A DNA stretch of 64,000 bases from assembly GCA_963921825.1 (NCBI GenBank), contig OY997590.1:52717039-52781038 (forward strand). The letters run 5' to 3'. Below are positions 54,686 to 64,000 of this stretch, piece after piece. How positions within the stretch are numbered: position 1 is the stretch's first letter; every line of letters begins with the position of its first letter. Source of the stretch: Erodium maritimum. Its lineage: Eukaryota; Streptophyta; Magnoliopsida; Geraniales; Geraniaceae. The notes below the pieces were generated by a model, which worked only from the letters and a program-made list of their open reading frames with translations, was not told where the DNA came from and made no database searches. The position numbers and the translations under genes are program-made.

Positions 54686-55867
54686 ATGGCGAGCAATTTC
54701 GGTGAAAGAAGAGCGGTTCTTGCCAACCAACGAAAGCTCGATAAAATATTGGAACGTTCAATCGAAGAAAGCATTACCAGTCCATCTGAAAGGGTTCAAA
54801 GTTTGTTTGATGAATCCAAGAACCCACCACAACAACGTAAAAGGAAAAACTAAATCAAGAGAGACCGGTTTGCTCGCCATGAATGTTTAATGTCTGACTA
54901 TTTTTGTAACCCCCCAGTTTACACCGACATGCAATTTTTTCGTCGTTTCCTATGCCAAAGGATGTATTCACGTGTATTGTGCGTGGAGTAAAGCAAAAAT
55001 GCATACTTTAAGCAATACATGGACGATCTGGGGCATGTATCATTCTCTCCTCATCAAAAATGTAGTACGACCATTAGGCAATTGTGTTATGAAATTTAAG
55101 GCGATGGAATGAACGAGTATATGAGAATAGCCGAAAGCACGACTCTTTATTGCGTTAAAATATTTTGTAATGAAATAATTACCATATTTTTCTAGACCTA
55201 TCTACGAAAGCCTACACAAATTTATATGAATCACATATAAACGTTGAATGCGGGGCATGGATTCCCTATGATGTTGGGTAGTCTTGACTGCATGCAATAA
55301 TGAGGAAGAACGTTCGACAACATTGAAAGGATCTCATTCGAGGAGGGATCACGGTAACAAACCGATAGTGGTCCTCGAGGTCATTGCCACGTGAGACTTG
55401 TGGATTTGGCATGCGTTTTTTGGCATGACGGGTTCGAACAACTCTCTATTTGTGCTTAACCATTCAAGGTTGTTCTCGAACGTCGTCAATGGTTGACAAC
55501 CACCAGTAGAATTCACAGTAAATGGATAGTAGTACAATCTTCCTTATTATTTGGCTTATGGTATTTATCGTTCGTGGCCAGTTTTTGTGAAAACAATCAT
55601 GTTGGCTCACCTTCCTAAGTACAAGAAATGTTGCTCTCAAGTCCAAGAATCCTGCAATAAGGATGTGGAATGAGCATTTGGGTCCTTCAAGCTTGGTTTC
55701 ACATTATTACTCGCCCGATTCGAATGTGGAAGCCCTCGTCCCTTGTCCTTGTCATGAATGCATATGTTACCATGCACAATATGATTGTTGAGGTAGAATG
55801 GCATACGTATAATAACTACATTGAACAAATAGATGAAGATGGGTCAAATGAACCTAGATTCAGGTAG
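54686..55867 (+). pseudogene. PIF/Harbinger transposase, multiple stops and frameshifts
   Basis: From ATG 54686: MASNFGERRAVLANQRKLDK, then a TAA, then RDRFARHECLMSDYF, NPPVYTDMQFFRRF, (shifted) PMPKDVFTCIVRGV, (shifted) YMDDLGHVSFSPHQKCSTTI, RQLCYE, GDGMNEYMRIAESTTL, RKPTQIYMNHI, GFPMMLGSLDCMQ and, at 55670-55867, VLQAWFHIITRPIRMW and AYVTMHNMIVEVEW. This is the PIF/Harbinger DDE transposase order: RLF.DYF...Y, the first catalytic Asp in LGSLDCMHW, and HNMIVEDE at the end. At least two shifts and several stops make it dead. No Myb-like partner ORF was seen nearby. Confidence 0.85.
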
Positions 55868-57288
55868 GAAAGCTTCATCCCCGCCCATGTCGTACTAGCA
55901 AACAACGAAATGATCCACAATCAACATGCTCATCATGCATTGAAAGCAGACCTAATCAAGCACATTTGAAAACCTAAACGAAACAGTCCAACCACAAACA
56001 GATATGAGCCTAAAACCTAAGGCACCGAAAATCCCAAAACCAACGACAAACCCTCAGGACCTCAATCCGTCCACACGCCGTCAACCTCGGGATCGCACCT
56101 TCGGGCCGCTCATCGAACTACCAATTGACGTTAGTGCACCAAATCCTGGTCACCCACAACCTTTAGGCCGAAACTCGGCATAGATTTCCCTCGTCGCATG
56201 GCCAGCACCAAATTCGGAGACGGTGGGAAAGAGGTGGAATCGGAAATCAATGCATTAATTCATCGCCCGCCACTATCCAGCCAAACGGAATCCGAACTCC
56301 AAAGACTTCAAAATAAGGGAAAATCCCAAAGGCCCATAATTATACTGTATCTACGGAAAACAGAGAAGCGGGAGAAGTCGGACTCACCAATAACAAACGA
56401 AGATGGGCGATAGAACCGACACACCCCGGGCCCAAACGACAATTGCATGACCCAAATCTGAACCATGACACCTCTTTGAGACCGGTGGCCAACACCTAAA
56501 TGAACCAGCGACAAAGGAGAGGCGATGACGATGAGACTCGTGTTAGTGCCACAACAAATCTCGATGACTATAGAAACACTTTCCATGGCCCCGTCGGAGA
56601 CCAACACCAGAATACCGGCGACCAAATGATCGATACTTGAGGTATCAAGTCTTAAACCCCATCAGAGAATTTGTTGAAGAGACGAGAACACCGTGCACGA
56701 CAACCACAAAAGCAACCCCGAAGAATCATACTTATGCACAGCAAAAGATAGAAAACTGAAGGAGAAGGAAATCTAAGGGAAGACAAAGCCATTGCGGGCT
56801 CCCGTAAGTTCAAGGAGAAAACAAAACCCACCGACAACAACAACGACGTTTAAAAAAAGGAAAAGGGTTTGATCCGCAGATTCCTCACTTTGGGACTACT
56901 GGATTATAAAAACCTCGTCGATCAAAAAAAAACTTTAGAATTTTTAAGTACGATATTGCTTGTTTAGAAAGACATAAACAAAGGATTAATCAAAAAATGA
57001 GCAACGCTGAAGTTTTATTAAAAGTTTAATTAATAAAGAAATTTGTTCCATAAAGAAGAATGTTATCAGTGACAAGATTTATTAAAAAAATATCTATTTT
57101 TCAAAAGACCGTGTTCTTAGTTTCATAGTTATAAGATTTTGTTAGACGGAGAGAACTGCATTGGTATATAATAAAAGGTAAAATTTATGAAACCGCATAC
57201 GACTATCTACGATTATTGGAATTCTCAATTATAACGATTAAAAAGATATCATTTTAATTTACAAAAGTGTTTAGGCGTTGTAAACTCG
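55868..57288. other. Interval with a poly(A)-tailed relic and AT-rich DNA
   Basis: About 55900-56935 is less AT-rich, holds a 71-codon frame (56198-56413) of no known family, and ends CCTCGTCGATCAAAAAAAAAC, very like the GATCA-poly(A) ends of the LINEs. It may be a truncated or non-autonomous retroposon. 56940-57288 is AT-rich with nothing recognised. Confidence 0.4.
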
Positions 57289-58708
57289 AGGCAAATGTCC
57301 TCTCTCTCGGCCGGGCCTGGCCATTCTCGCAACAGTGACGTCGCTCGCCCTCCGAAGTTCATGCCCGGCCGCCTCACACCTCCCCTATCAGCATCCACCC
57401 TACCATCACCATTGTTCGACCGAAGGTCTCCCCTTACACAGGCAATTCCCAACAAAACCAATCGGGAAGATGACACTCTTTCATCGCATGGTCCAAACGG
57501 ACCTTGATCTTTAGGGACCCCCCCCCCCCAGCCTGCACTGGCGCTCGAAAATACTCCATGCCCCCACCGTCGTTACCTCCGCCCGGAGGATCCCAATCAT
57601 CTAGTAACCAGATATCGTCCACACTGGGATGTCAACGCTCCTCTCCAACCGCGCCGCCTTTGTCAATCGCCGACAGCAAAACCCCTCCTGTACCACCGCT
57701 TCGGATGCTCACATTGCATTGTCGAGGCATGTCGACGCTTCATCATAGGCAACACTTGAAGCAGTTAATTAAACAATACTCCCCTCATTCGTTGCCCATT
57801 CCTGAAACTCTACAATATCGAATGGGGGATACTATTGTCCTTTAACAGAATTTGGGATATCAAGGGGGCTTATTAGGGAGGATTAGCCCTGTTTTGGGAC
57901 CAAAAGCCACAACTACGTAAATTGGGAAGGAAAAGAATTATATTGATGTTGATATTAGTATACAAGGACGAGCCCCTTTTTGATTCACATGAATCTATGG
58001 GGAAGTTGGTCGGAAATGATCGCCACCGTACTTGGGCCATAATGCGGCTCCTTGCCCAACGACAGTCAAATCACTGGATACTCATGGGGGATTTCTATGT
58101 AACCCTTACCCAGGACGAAACTAGGGGTGGGATTGTTACCAGAATCGTTTGATTAACGATTTTCGGGATGTGCTGGAAGACATTGGGATTACTAAGTTAT
58201 CGATGGAAGGTCACCCATTTACCTGGTTCAGAGGCCATTTCGCCGACCACTAAAGAATGACCCGTTATCATTGTTCCTATGAGGAATCAGGAGGCCCTGA
58301 CCAGTTCCAGAACGAAGATAGAGGATATACTTAACCAGGTAGGGTGTTTATCCCTGTAGGGCTACAAGCGAGGCATGCGAAGCAACCACGTTGGTCGCCA
58401 TGACAACGTTAGGGCCTCACGGGTGTCCTTGAGGAGCCATACCCCGGCCTCTACAAAACAGGCCCAGCCTGTTCCCCATCCTTCTTCTTTCCCTAGTTTA
58501 CTCCATGGACAACTGCTCAGACAAAGTTAAACAGTTCAAATCAAGACAGAGAAAGTCCATTGGATCTCACGTACCGCTCACCGTATGATTAGTGTTTTGT
58601 TGATCAACGAAACTGTATCTTGTTTTTTTCATGATTTTCCACTATTGTATTATATTTATGATCTAATCTTTTGAATTCAATAAAATGTTACCTATTATGC
58701 TAAAAAAA
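57289..58708 (+). mobile_element. LINE 'G': internally deleted LINE relic with part of the endonuclease
   Basis: A Pro/Ser-rich segment (57295-57690), probably the end of an ORF1, is followed by a broken ORF2 endonuclease and then about 450 bp of non-coding DNA ending TCAATAAAATGTTACC and an A8 run at about 58701-58708. RT is missing. The left limit and target duplication are not resolved. Confidence 0.6.
57702..58250 (+). pseudogene. LINE G ORF2: AP endonuclease fragment
   Basis: Reads MLTLHCRGMSTLHHRQHLKQ (compare SWNCRG), LPIPETL in place of ..METK, IDVDISIQGRAPF, HWILMGDFYVTLTQDETRGG (the GDFN-type motif), INDFRDVLEDIGI and MEGHPFTWFRG. At least two frameshifts and several stops occur. 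The motifs belong to the endonuclease that nicks target DNA for L1-type LINEs, but from a lineage different from A-D. Confidence 0.72.
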
Positions 58709-59464
58709 ATATACAGTTATCAAATACATATATAAATGTAAAAACACTTCACCAAACCCTTCTAATTTTCAAAAAATAAACGGTAGAATTTTTAGACATT
58801 TCATACCTACATAAGGGTATCTCTATTGTCGTCATGCGATCTTCAACTTTGACGCCGCCCCATGTTGCTCTATTGTGCAATCCTCCATCTACACGACCTT
58901 GCAAACAGAGAGAGAAGAGAGGTGTGTGAGTACACGGTCGATTTACGTTGCCTCAGGTTCGATGAACTCCAGCCCGAGCTTAAAGTAGCACATTAGTCTT
59001 CTATTCGTGTCCGTCATAGGTCATATCCTCTATGAGAGATGTGGGTTGTGTTCGTTGCTAGATCTCGAGGTTAGATGTTGCCACTTGCCTAGATCTACAG
59101 GTCTAAGAGGAACCATCCTCGATGGAGATGTTCACTACCAACAATCATATGAATCCTAAAGGGTCACACATAATGGACTGGTTCAAGGTTTTCCCTTCCT
59201 ACTTGTCTTGGGGTTTAAGTAATACCTACACATATAAATATATGGGAATAGTGTTAGTCTTAGTGTCCGTAGTTCAATCCTAAATGTCCAAATGTATATA
59301 TCATCGTTAGCAATAAAATTAAAGCGGCTTTATATTACTTATGTGTTGGAGTAATATATCGATGTGTGCTCTGATCTATGCCCACCATGCGAATAGAATC
59401 ATAGATCGAGATAGATCACACTCGATGGGTCCCTAGTCAACAAAGCTTCACTAGAAGCGACTAG
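58709..59464. other. Non-coding interval left of the second solo LTR
   Basis: No open frame of note. A possible LTR-like start TGTTAGTCTTAGTGTCC at about 59247 raises the chance that the solo LTR at 59465 landed inside another LTR or LTR element continuing to the right of 62592. Confidence 0.4.
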
Positions 59465-60059
59465 TGCCACGCCCCACTTTTAGTAAACCGAACTAGGGAC
59501 GCGAACGTTTTAAAAACATAGAAACACTTGAAACCTGTTTTCAGTAACTCACTTTAAAATACCAGTTTAGTTCAACAAAATATAATTTACAGCTTAAAAT
59601 ACGTCCCAACACGTGGACAAAAGTACAAGGTATCCGTCACTAGACTCAAAAGACAAAACCCGGACTCCGCTCCTAGCTCCACAAGCTTCGAGAGCTCACC
59701 TAGTCCGTCCCACGAACAGTACCTGTAGGAAAAGCAGCTAGGGGTGAGCGTTCGCTCACCACCACGGATAACAGACTGACTACGACATAATTAGCAGACA
59801 ATGCCAGTGACACCAATAATAAAGTCAACACCGGGGACACTGTCCCCAACCCAAGGACTCTGACTGAACATACACCCACTGTTACCTTCCTTGACCAACT
59901 CAACACTTTGACCCGTAAAGTAGACCCGACACAACGATCACGACCTATCCCAAGGAAACGAAAGAAACTACGCAACACCAAACAAGATCACAAAGGATCG
60001 CACACCAACTGCTCAGTAACCAATCTCAATCAGGTCAGGGTTCGACCTATCGCAATTCC

Positions 60060-60437
60060 TCGACACGAAGTCGGATCAGGCTGTCGACCTTTCAAACTCG
60101 CAATTCATCGACACTAAGTCGGATCAGGCTGTCGACCTTTAAAACTCGCAATTCCTCGACACTAAGTCGGATCAGGCTGTCGACCTTTAGAACTCGCAAT
60201 TCATCGACACTAAGTCAGATCAGGCTGTCGACCTTTAAAACTCGCAATTCCTCGACACTAAGTCGGATCAGGCTGTCGACCTTTAGAACTCGCAATTCAT
60301 CGACACTAAGTTGGATCAGGCTGTCGACCTTTAAAACTCGCAATTCCTCGACACTAAGTCGGATCAGGCTGTCGACCTTTAGAACTCGCAATTCATCGAC
60401 ACTAAGTCGGATCAGGCTGTCGACCTTTAGAACTCAC
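60060..60437. repeat. Minisatellite in the second solo LTR: about eight copies of a 48-bp unit
   Basis: The unit CGACACTAAGTCGGATCAGG CTGTCGACCT TTAGAACTCG CAATTCCT repeats. Two variants (TTAAAACTCGCAATTCCT and TTAGAACTCGCAATTCAT) largely alternate, giving a 96-bp higher-order repeat. The array is absent from the solo LTR at 3288. Confidence 0.92.
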
Positions 60438-60643
60438 CACCCCAGGTAACCACAATCACAATCACAGGCAAGTTCAATCACACAGGCACTCAAGGCCACT
60501 CAAGACTCCTCAACAGTCAAGACTCGGGTTCAACAACCCCACGGGCACTCACTGCCACTCAAGACACACCAACGGTCAAGGCTCGGGTTCAAAAACCCCA
60601 CGGCACTCACTGCCACTCAAGACACACCAAAATAAATACACGG

Positions 60644-60838
60644 GCTCTCATGGCCACCCAAACTCAACAATAAATAACACGGGCTCTCAAGGCCACCCAA
60701 ACTCAACCATAAATAACACGAGCTCTTAAGGCCACCCAAGCTCAACAATAAATAACACGGGCTCTCAAGGCCACCCAAACTCAACCATAAATAACACGGG
60801 CTCTCAAGGCCACCCAAGCTCAACAATAAAGAACACAC
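60644..60838. repeat. Minisatellite in the second solo LTR: about five copies of a 39-bp unit
   Basis: The unit GGGCTCTCAAGGCCACCCAA ACTCAACCATAAATAACAC repeats with few changes. The minus strand is open across it (LSLGGLESPCYL repeats) because 39 is a multiple of three; this is not taken as a gene. Confidence 0.9.
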
Positions 60839-62597
60839 AACAACCTCCGGCATACTCTATGCCTCCAACAGTCCTAAAATCACTAGTTTCACAAACAACC
60901 TCCGGGCATGGTCATATGCCTCCAGTAAATCAATTATGCTAAGTTCTCTGCTCCTACGACACTACTAAGTGTCACATGCTTTTCTCATAAACGCTACAAT
61001 CTCGTATCATGCTTTTCTAATATTTAAATTAAACCTACTCAACCCACGACACCCCGGTGTCACATGCAATTCTACTATTAACTGTCCCTAATCAGGGCCG
61101 AGATCCGGCTACTTTTCCCTACCTCGTGCGTGTTCTCCAAAAGCCGACCAACTAGCTCCGGCGTGATCTCAGTCACTCGCCTAGCTTTCCTTTCCCTCGG
61201 TCTGCAGCACGATCTAAAAGAACACAAATTTAAGGCACTTTTAAACTCGTAGGAAAAAACTGGAATTTAGTAAACTCGACGCCCAAAAGTAACCCCGACA
61301 ATGTCGATCACTCCCAAACTCCCCAATTACTCGACATTGTCGATATTGGACCCGGAAAAGCCCGATTCGCCCGACATGGCGAATCTGCCCGAGTTTTGGA
61401 AACGCCCTTTCGGGGCTCCGAAAATTCCCGTTTTCGTTTCTACGGTCTTAGAATAATTCAACGGTTCCAATTCAAACAACGGAATCAATTTCCGAATTCT
61501 CACGAATTACAAACTCTAATTCCCTATTTCTCAGTACAAGGCGATAATGTATAAAAGAAAAAAGTCCAATTTTTGTTACCGAATACTAGTTTCGGAATCA
61601 ACTAATCAACAACCACAAAATCCTTTTGTTTTTGCCAACACACTACAAGAATCAAGAAGAAGAAAGTAAAACATCAACTATCTTTTATCCTTTCTTCACC
61701 GTAGCTATATTTGACAAGTAGAGATATGGAAACCCATAAAGCTCTTCTTAACCACTCATCTTGAGCTAAAGGTTCTTGGTGCCATACCCATCAAGAAAGG
61801 TTCAATCAGAACCATCCTTGATACGTTGTAACCACACGGAAATTCATCCATAAATGACCCCCTTTGAAAACAACCAATAAATGGTTCTTGATTTCAGCAA
61901 AATAAGACCACACTCACCTTTTTGATCTTTCTCCTTGCTTTATCCCTATTGAATGCCACCCAAAACTGTGCTTGATTTGTCTCTTCCAAAATTCAAGCTG
62001 CGGCCACCATGCAAAGAACAAAAACTTGATCTATTCTTCTCTTTTGATTTGTCTTGGCCGAAACCCTCCCTTTATCTCTCCTCTTCATTTTCCCCCCAAA
62101 ACCTAACACCACTCCTCTTCATTTTCCCCCCAAAACCTAACACCACCACATATTGGAGAAGTGCCAAGGTGGGTCCCACACCTTTTTGGAAAAATATCTA
62201 TTAGATATTTTCCAATCAGATTCGCGAAAATCGGACGTTTCGGGCCCCGAACGGGCACTTTTTCCCAAAAATTACGAAACTTGGCGGGCCACAAGGAAAC
62301 GACTCAACTAAGACCGCTGCGACGACGGCTAAGCTTTTTGGATCCAAAACGGTCCTCGAATGGACCAAAACGTCGATCGATTGCCTTTTCCAGCGAAAAG
62401 TCAAGTTTTCCCAAATTGATCAGAAAGTTGCCCTGAGTCCCCCGGAACTCACTTTGGTCAATAACGGGGTCAACTTAAGTTCGGTATGACCCTCGGGGTC
62501 AAATTTAGGTTCATTTAAACGTCTGTCCAAATTTTTTAAATTTTCCTGTTTTTCGCTGATTTGACTAGCGTTGACCGGGAGCGGTTCTTACAACTAG

Positions 62598-64000
62598 TAT
62601 GAAAGATGGCTCTTTATGGCTTACGTTCTGTTAGTCATTGGAATGGGATTCCGGAGTCTGATCATAGATATCTTGTGGGACATGATATTGGACGACCCGC
62701 CCTGAATATGTGCCGTAGATTAAGTCATGAACATATTCAGTGTCGTAGCTTGTCATGTATCCTTAGACCAAGGAGTCTTTGTGATTTCTATGTAGTCAAC
62801 AACTGAGTTTGACCTGAGCCTAACGTTGTCTGTAACAGGGCTTCCATAACGGACAGGATTGGCTTGGGGACAGGCTACATGAGTGACACGAAAGACGGCT
62901 AAGGGATTTATCCCTCATACTGAGGTATGGGAAAGATATCGGTTCTCGGCCGCTTGATCGAGAGTGACTGAAAGAATAGCATGGCCATGCACATGATACT
63001 GTGTATCATATCTTCAGTCATCTCACATATCAAGGAACAGTGATTGAGAATAATAAGGATGACGGCTATATGCCTTATCTCAATCAGGATATCGGAGATA
63101 AAAGGATAATGACAAGGATGACAGAGATGTTAGAATCGTCAGGGTCGATTCATTATGTAGTGTCAGGCAATACTAAAGTCTCGTTAGTCGCCACTTAAAT
63201 AGGATCAAGTAAAATGTGATTTTACGTTGATCTATTGACATGCATAAACCTAAGGGTCATACCGGAGGGTGAAACTCATTGACATATTTATGGAGAATGG
63301 CCAAAAGGGAGTTGTCTCGGGACATGACCAAAATTGGGTTTTGGGTCATGTGCTCGTACGTGAATAGGACGTTACGGATCAAGACAAGGCTTGGAGTCTT
63401 GGGATTGATCGAGTCGGATAATGTTGGACATTTCCGGTATGGAAGGCTTGGAGGCGATGAGCGAATCACGAGACCTCGTTGGAAATGGTCACGGGCCATG
63501 TTCCAAGAGGCCCATGAAAGGCTCATGCAACCAAGGCCCATGGAACTAATTAATCAAGTCTTGATTAATTAGTATTAAGTAAGGAAGACAAGGATTAAGG
63601 TGTTGGTGATTCACCACCTAACCCAATCTTGTCTAGCCATACTTTGTCCTATTTACACCTTACTTGACACCATACTTGTCACATGCCTTTAGTTGGACAA
63701 GTATGGGGTTTGTTATTTTTAAGTCATCTTTTTTGAACATAACAAACACAAGACAAGAATAGGAAACACAACTTCTCCCTCCTCTCCCTTGCAATTTCGG
63801 GTTTGGCAAGCTCTCACCTCCAATTTTGTGTTCTTGAGTCCTCAAAGAGAAGAACTACGTGGCTCTGATTCCCATGTGGATACGTAGGCGTCTTGGAGAC
63901 TCAAGCCAATCATTCGTTACCCGGTGTTCTTGTTTTGGTAAGAAATAGTGCTGAATTTTTCTCTTGTGAATCCATTCTTTGTTAGTTGTTTCATGGTTTA
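62598..64000. other. Non-coding repeat-like DNA at the right edge, family unknown
   Basis: No TE protein motif or convincing frame. The region has the look of LTR or LTR-retrotransposon untranslated DNA: a pyrimidine-rich stretch near 63770, then TGATTCCCATGTGGATACGT and AGGCGTCTTGGAGACTC near 63865-63900. It continues beyond the window. Confidence 0.4.

Larger units (their letters stand above)
59465..62592 (-). mobile_element. Solo LTR of the Tekay-like chromovirus, minus strand (3128 bp), TSD actag
   Basis: On the minus strand it starts TGTAAGAACCGCTCCCGG (ending at plus 62592) and ends GGGGCGTGGCA (plus 59465). The flanking five bases are actag on both sides (59460-59464 and 62593-62597). 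It shares blocks with the solo LTR at 3288-6046, including the CGACATTGTCG region and the purine/pyrimidine tract, but has its own tandem arrays at 60060-60437 and 60644-60838 and a 35-bp tandem duplication at about 62077-62147. No internal domain is attached. Confidence 0.9.

Noticed and set aside
57249..57476. 75-codon minus-strand frame
   Set aside because: Antisense shadow of the LINE G Pro/Ser-rich segment.
60617..60853. Repetitive 78-codon frame on the minus strand
   Set aside because: By-product of the 39-bp array inside the solo LTR.

Overview
This is a plant nuclear DNA window, almost certainly from a flowering plant and probably a eudicot. It consists almost entirely of transposable elements and relics nested in one another. 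The host type follows from the element families: a chromodomain Ty3/gypsy element with long LTRs (Tekay/Del type), an Athila-like gypsy element, a Ty1/copia RNase H relic, LINEs of the plant L1 sub-clade whose ORF1 carries an RRM (BNR-like), FAR1/MULE and PIF/Harbinger transposase relics, and a small MULE with long inverted repeats. No intact host gene, rRNA, tRNA or CRISPR array was recognised. All family calls are from reading motifs; no database search was run. LAYOUT. 1-1822: 3' end of a chromovirus (integrase and chromodomain, then a shortened 3' LTR), inserted in a decayed Ty1/copia element (1823-2933). 2968-9198: a roughly 1 kb AT-rich non-autonomous MULE, itself invaded by a 2.76 kb solo LTR of the same chromovirus family (3288-6046, TSD atatt) and by a GC-rich LINE holding an ORF1 but no ORF2 (6535-8982, 18-bp TSD). 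9257-39001: four near full-length BNR-like LINEs, here called A (-), B (+), C (-) and D (+), each with its own target-site duplication, packed into only about 630 bp of non-LINE DNA. 39016-44443: mostly decayed, with a small hypothetical ORF, a FAR1/MULE-derived pseudogene and degenerate LINE pieces. 44444-52075: an Athila-like gypsy element on the minus strand with two LTRs and a TSD, lacking most of RT, RNase H and integrase. It sits in the ORF1 of another ORF1-only LINE (E: 44095-44443 plus 52076-53661). 53662-59464: a PIF/Harbinger transposase pseudogene, a poly(A)-tailed relic and a truncated LINE (G). 59465-62592: a second solo LTR of the chromovirus family, minus strand, TSD actag, with two private minisatellite arrays. 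62593-64000: non-coding repeat-like DNA, perhaps part of another LTR that this solo LTR interrupted. HOW THE PARTS WORK TOGETHER. Nothing here forms a working pathway; the window records successive insertions. The most informative part is the four-LINE block, because four diverged copies can be compared directly. They share an ORF1 with RRM and DUF4283-like domains, an ORF2 starting within 8 nt of, or overlapping, the ORF1 stop, a GCTACAGTAGC-like motif near the 5' end, a 3' stem-loop whose sequence changes while pairing is kept, and a GATCA-poly(A) terminus. B, C and D also share a folded 5'UTR element with matching changes in its stems. These RNA elements are the best candidates here for an undescribed functional system. 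D is the least damaged copy. Premature stops are largely TGG-to-TAG/TGA or CAG-to-TAG, as expected from C-to-T decay of methylated plant transposons.
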